Shown here one piece after another: positions 63,371 to 64,000 of a stretch of DNA of 64,000 bases. The notes under the pieces were generated by a model. It saw nothing but the letters and a program-made list of their open reading frames with translations, was not told the DNA's origin and searched no databases. The translations under genes were made by a program, and so were the position numbers. Each line of letters opens with the position of its first letter. The stretch's first letter is position 1. This DNA is from Bacillus bingmayongensis (lineage in GTDB: Bacteria; Bacillota; Bacilli; Bacillales; Bacillaceae_G): positions 1,401,466-1,465,465 of the forward strand of contig NZ_JH921517.1 in NCBI RefSeq assembly GCF_000299035.1, read 5' to 3'.

Positions 63371-63746
63371 CTATTTAGAATTAGGATTATAATGAATAGT
63401 TCTATAAATACTATGATGGATATCAGGTAAGAGATCTTGATACATCTGAGGATCTATTTCTCCTTTATTTAGTGCAATATCTAATTGTTTTTTTTTGTTC
63501 TATTGCAAAATAATGGATTAACTTTGCTTCATCTATGCCTTTTTTAGATGCAAACTCAGCTAGAGTTATTCCTTGCTTCATTGCATTATTATATTCATTT
63601 GAATTTGAATTTAAAAATTTTAATAATGCTTGTTGATTTACTGTATATGTGAATACCTGTCCTTCTTTAGCGTAACTTACAGGGATTTTAGCATTCCAAA
63701 ATGCTATGAAGCAACAAAAACATAATATCCAACATATCTTTTTCAT
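63371..63746 (-). pseudogene. Small exported protein, frameshifted in a nine-A run
   Basis: From ATG 63746: signal peptide KICWILCFCCFIAFWN (about residues 3-18), then NQQALLKFLNSNSNEYNNAM and GITLAEFASKKGIDEAKLIHYF. After nine A on the minus strand (63488-63496) the frame ends at 63465. Dropping one A gives KQLDIALNKGEIDPQMYQDL and LPDIHHSIYRTIHYNPNSK, ending at 63371, about 124 residues. Function unknown. A sequencing error in the long run is a real alternative. Confidence 0.7.
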
Positions 63747-63828
63747 AAAAGCACCCCAGCTTTCTTTTATATAATTTGATAGTATAGTTTATCCTATTTT
63801 ATAAAAATTACTTTATATGATGAATCTC

Positions 63829-64000
63829 CACATGCCCATCAACTTAAGAAATGGGTTGTTCCCCAAAACAAAAAAATAATCTGGGTTCCAATAAATAACT
63901 ATAAAATAAAAAAATCGTTTTGGGGTACTTCAAGGTACTAGGTTGATGGCAATGGGGCGGTACCCCATCGCTATCAAGCTAACAAAACAAAATACCCCCT
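63829..64000. mobile_element. IS231-like element end, running off the window
   Basis: CATGCCCATCAACTTAAGAA (63831-63850) matches the conserved terminal inverted repeat of IS231, the IS4-family elements of the B. cereus group. It is followed by non-coding DNA with an imperfect hairpin (TTGATGGCAATGGGG with CCCCATCGCTATCAA, about 63941-63978). No transposase frame starts before the window ends, so the element could be intact or a remnant. Confidence 0.7.

Noticed and set aside
1-64000. tRNA, rRNA, CRISPR array, replication origin, large riboswitch
   Set aside because: Scanned by eye; no cloverleaf with CCA-like ends, no regular direct repeats, no DnaA-box cluster and no riboswitch core recognised. 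A covariance-model search would be more sensitive.

Overview
The window is low-GC Firmicute DNA from the Bacillus cereus group. The evidence in the sequence is an intact bcr1 repeat with TTTAT target duplications, a perfect PlcR box (TATGTATAATTGCATA) ahead of a secreted zinc phospholipase C, a five-copy tandem array of YrzI-type small genes, an IS231-type terminal repeat, and B. cereus-like housekeeping genes (ltaS, helD, pduL, coaW, degV, bactofilins). It looks like chromosome: there are no replication, conjugation or phage structural genes, and no tRNA, rRNA or CRISPR array was seen.

Layout. 1-12.4 kb: the 3' part of lipoteichoic acid synthase, a polysaccharide deacetylase, a racemase-like protein, then small accessory genes (nucleotidyltransferase, several GNAT acetyltransferases, lipoproteins, a hydrolase, a DinB-like protein, a DMT exporter). 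12.4-19.2 kb: an AAC(3)-type acetyltransferase, a CoaB-like protein, a TPR and a membrane protein, a decayed SsuD remnant, a predicted type I toxin/antisense RNA pair, an HNH-like protein and an AI-2E family transporter. 19.2-25.5 kb: the minus-strand YrzI array preceded by a leader peptide and twin terminators, an RtcB remnant, a 2H phosphoesterase and HelD. 25.7-35.9 kb: type II pantothenate kinase with a FabZ-like protein, an aminotransferase, PduL, two MFS exporters, a methyltransferase, small stress/unknown proteins and a bcr1 pair.

36-44.4 kb: an SgrR-like regulator divergent from an MFS sugar-efflux-type transporter, a YhbD/bactofilin/bactofilin/MDR cluster, YxeA-like and DegV proteins. 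44.4-48.9 kb: an ABC exporter with a wrecked permease and a dead IS66-family element. 48.9-55 kb: the virulence-type pair phospholipase C and secreted nuclease, then Lrp with a divergent amino-acid permease and a frameshifted M3 peptidase. 55-59.3 kb: a WecG/TagA glycosyltransferase, MTA/SAH nucleosidase and an OmpR-type two-component system. 59.4-64 kb: a scrapyard with a HEAT-like pseudogene, an Rrf2 gene cut and fused to an IS1595-type transposase fragment, a TnpB-only IS605-type element, a methyltransferase, a frameshifted exported protein and the edge of an IS231-like element.

The most interesting items are the type I toxin-antitoxin candidate (16.62-16.97 kb), the YrzI array with its control region (19.56-20.70 kb), the long phospholipase C with an unassigned C-terminal domain, the intact and decayed bcr1 copies sharing one TTTAT, and the solitary TnpB with its presumed guide. 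At least a dozen genes are broken. Those with in-frame stops are probably real pseudogenes, while those broken in poly-A runs could be sequencing errors.
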